A stretch of DNA of 7,445 nt from Actinomycetes bacterium (GTDB lineage: Bacteria > Actinomycetota > Acidimicrobiia > Acidimicrobiales > Microtrichaceae): assembly GCA_023423475.1 (NCBI GenBank), contig JAFAFN010000351.1, positions 1 to 7,445 on the forward strand, given 5' to 3'. Every line of letters begins with the position of its first letter. The first letter of the stretch is position 1. The translations under genes were made by a program, and so were the position numbers. Below, in pieces: positions 6,251-7,445 of this stretch. Below the pieces are notes generated by a model. The model ran no database searches, was not told the origin of the DNA, and saw nothing but the letters and a program-made list of their open reading frames with translations.

Positions 6251-7119
6251 TGGGGCCGCGATTCGTTCGCCGGAGCTTCGTTCGCCGGAGCTTCGTTCAA
6301 GAGCCGCTTGAGACGATTCGGTGCCACGCCGTACCGGGCCGCGACGGTCGCCGCCGCGTCACGACGGGTGGCACCCGCGGCGAGCTCCCGGTCGAGCTCG
6401 GCGCGCAGCTCGTCGTCATCGGGCGGACCGGGCGCGGCGGCACCGTCGACGACCACGACGTACTCGCCCCGCGGAGCGACCTGCTCGCAGTGCTCGAGCG
6501 CCGAGGTGAGGGTGCCGCGCCAGTACTCCTCGTGCAGCTTGGTGAGCTCGCGGCACAACGCGACGCGTCGATCGGGGCCGAGCACGTCGGCCAGGTCCGA
6601 CAGCGTGCGGGCGAGTCGGTGCGGCGCCTCGTAGAGCACGATGGTGCGCCGCTCCCCCACCAGCTCACCCAGGCGTTGGGCTCGGCCGGCGCCCTTGCGT
6701 GGCAAGAAGCCCTCGAAGCAGAAGCGACCGGACGGATCGAGCAGACCGCTGCCGACCACCCCGACCGCACCGGCGAACGGCCCCGGCACGACCTCGACGG
6801 TGACGCCGTCGTCCGCGGCCCTGGCGACGAGACGAGCGCCGGGATCCGACAGTCCGGGCAGTCCCGCATCGCTCACGACCGCGACGACGTCACCGGCACG
6901 GAGACGCTCGATGAGCCGGTCGCCGAGCTCGACCTCGGTGTGCTCGTCGAAGCGCAGCAGCTCCGGTGCCCTGATGCCCAGGTGCGCGAGCAACCTGCCG
7001 CTCCGACGGGTGTCCTCGCAGCACACGACCGCAGCAGCGGCGAGCGCTTCGGCCGCCCGGGGGGCGATGTCACCGAGGTTGCCGATCGGCGTGCCCACGA
7101 GGATCAGACGACCCGCCAT
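6235..7119 (-). CDS. rsmI: 16S rRNA (cytidine(1402)-2'-O)-methyltransferase RsmI
   Basis: RsmI uses S-adenosylmethionine to methylate the 2'-O of C1402 in the decoding centre of 16S rRNA. The 294-residue product shows the tetrapyrrole-methylase-like fold motifs in order: LVGTPIGNLGDI (7-18), CEDTRRSGRLL (34-44), VVSDAGLPGLSDPG (81-94), VVPGPFA (110-116), SGL (124-126), FEGFLPRK (135-142), LYEAPHRL (162-169), CRELTKLHEE (189-198) and GEYVVVV (218-224), then an RsmI C-terminal helical region with ATRRDAAATVAARYGV. Length is close to E. coli RsmI. Two usually conserved positions differ: Leu87 where Thr is common (SDAGTP) and Phe115 where Ser is common (PGPSA). The tail carries two NEAPA repeats from a DNA tandem repeat. 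The ATG start overlaps the upstream DUF192 stop by one base, with GAGGT six bases before it, a good Shine-Dalgarno placement. It is expressed with the DUF192 gene. Confidence 0.96.
   Translation of the reverse strand: MAGRLILVGTPIGNLGDIAPRAAEALAAAAVVCCEDTRRSGRLLAHLGIRAPELLRFDEHTEVELGDRLIERLRAGDVVAVVSDAGLPGLSDPGARLVARAADDGVTVEVVPGPFAGAVGVVGSGLLDPSGRFCFEGFLPRKGAGRAQRLGELVGERRTIVLYEAPHRLARTLSDLADVLGPDRRVALCRELTKLHEEYWRGTLTSALEHCEQVAPRGEYVVVVDGAAAPGPPDDDELRAELDRELAAGATRRDAAATVAARYGVAPNRLKRLLNEAPANEAPANESRPHPSED
6262..6298 (-). repeat. 15-base tandem repeat (about 2.5 copies) in the 3' end of rsmI
   Basis: The unit TTCGTTCGCCGGAGC (plus strand) occurs at 6262-6276 and again at 6277-6291 without mismatch, followed by a 7-base partial copy at 6292-6298. 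Read on the coding strand it encodes NEAPANEAPANE near the RsmI C-terminus. Identity at every base suggests recent slippage. Being a multiple of three, changes in copy number only lengthen or shorten the tail. Confidence 0.9.
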
Positions 7120-7445
7120 CAGCGCACCTCGATCCGATCCCCGGGTCCGAGCCCCCAGGCAGCGAACGACCCGGCGGTCGCCTCGATCACCGTCGTGGCA
7201 CCACGGACGGGCAGCGTCACCCGGTTCGGCGCCAGCGTCGCCGTGCGACGAACGGTGCCGGCCGCGTCGCAGAACGCGACGTCGATCGCGAAGCGCATGC
7301 CGAAGGTGTGAACCGAGCGGGCACGGAGGACCAGCACGCCGTCGATGCCGTCGCGACCGAGCAGTCCGCGTCGCCGCTCCGCACGGGTGGTCGCGAGCTC
7401 GGCGCTCGCCAGCACCCGGCCGTCGTGCACGAGCCAACCCTGGGT
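7119..7445 (-). CDS. DUF192 family protein (partial, N-terminus beyond window)
   Basis: A small DUF192 (COG1430) protein of which 108 residues are visible; the frame is open to the right edge, so the N-terminus is missing. GTG at 7430 is in frame, but the residues before it (QGWLV) look like the family's own N-terminal strand, so I treat the gene as running off the window. Recognisable elements are GRVLASAELATT, RRRGLLGRD, VHTFGMRFAIDVAF and the C-terminal WGLGPGDRIEV. The family adopts a small beta-barrel-like fold; members are often secreted or lipid-anchored, but the function is not established. Whether this copy has a signal peptide cannot be seen, though the visible part looks like a short cytoplasmic form. 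The stop overlaps the rsmI ATG by one base and its last codons contain the rsmI ribosome-binding site, so the two are co-transcribed. Confidence 0.88.
   Translation of the reverse strand, partial: TQGWLVHDGRVLASAELATTRAERRRGLLGRDGIDGVLVLRARSVHTFGMRFAIDVAFCDAAGTVRRTATLAPNRVTLPVRGATTVIEATAGSFAAWGLGPGDRIEVR
7126..7130 (-). promoter_or_regulatory. Ribosome-binding site of rsmI
   Basis: On the minus strand this reads GAGGT, six bases before the rsmI ATG and inside the last codons of the DUF192 gene. It is the clearest Shine-Dalgarno sequence in the window and supports the chosen rsmI start and translation from a shared mRNA. Confidence 0.65.

Noticed and set aside
6250..7311. 353-codon plus-strand reading frame opposite rsmI and DUF192
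   Set aside because: Both genes on the minus strand have strong motif support; the plus-strand translation is compositionally biased and without recognisable motifs.

Overview
The window is about 7.4 kb of very GC-rich bacterial DNA, densely packed and with strongly G/C-ending codons in every real gene. Frequent GTG starts, one- to four-base gene overlaps, start codons without a good Shine-Dalgarno sequence, the purine nucleoside phosphorylase/phosphosugar mutase gene pair and a DUF4436 membrane protein all point to an actinobacterium. The lineage (Mycobacteriales-like or Acidimicrobiia-like) cannot be fixed from sequence reading alone. No tRNA, rRNA, CRISPR array, insertion sequence or phage gene was seen.

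Layout, left to right. (1) Positions 1-845, minus strand: the N-terminal part of a polytopic O-antigen ligase/polymerase-like protein that runs off the left edge. (2) Positions 960-3331, plus strand: trimeric-type purine nucleoside phosphorylase, then a phosphohexomutase-superfamily enzyme overlapping it by four bases. (3) Positions 3347-5055, minus strand, convergent with the previous pair across 15 bases: a PfkB-family adenosine-kinase-like enzyme followed by deoxyribose-phosphate aldolase (deoC), overlapping by one base. (4) Positions 5143-6204, plus strand: a DUF4436 membrane protein, divergent from the kinase. (5) Positions 6235-7445, minus strand: a DUF192 protein (cut by the right edge) overlapping rsmI, the 16S rRNA C1402 2'-O-methyltransferase.

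The four central genes make a coherent nucleoside salvage and catabolism island. The phosphorylase splits purine (deoxy)nucleosides into base and (deoxy)ribose-1-phosphate. The mutase probably converts the 1-phosphate to the 5-phosphate. DeoC then cleaves deoxyribose-5-phosphate to acetaldehyde and glyceraldehyde-3-phosphate. The kinase adds a nucleoside- or sugar-phosphorylating step. The most useful inference is that the mutase, of a family often labelled phosphomannomutase, here acts as the phosphopentomutase in place of DeoB. The flanking genes (surface glycan, DUF4436, DUF192-rsmI) are not obviously connected to this pathway. I did not find convincing evidence of a wholly new system; the items most worth testing are the mutase and kinase substrates, a possible pair of divergent leaderless promoters, and the uncharacterised DUF4436 protein.
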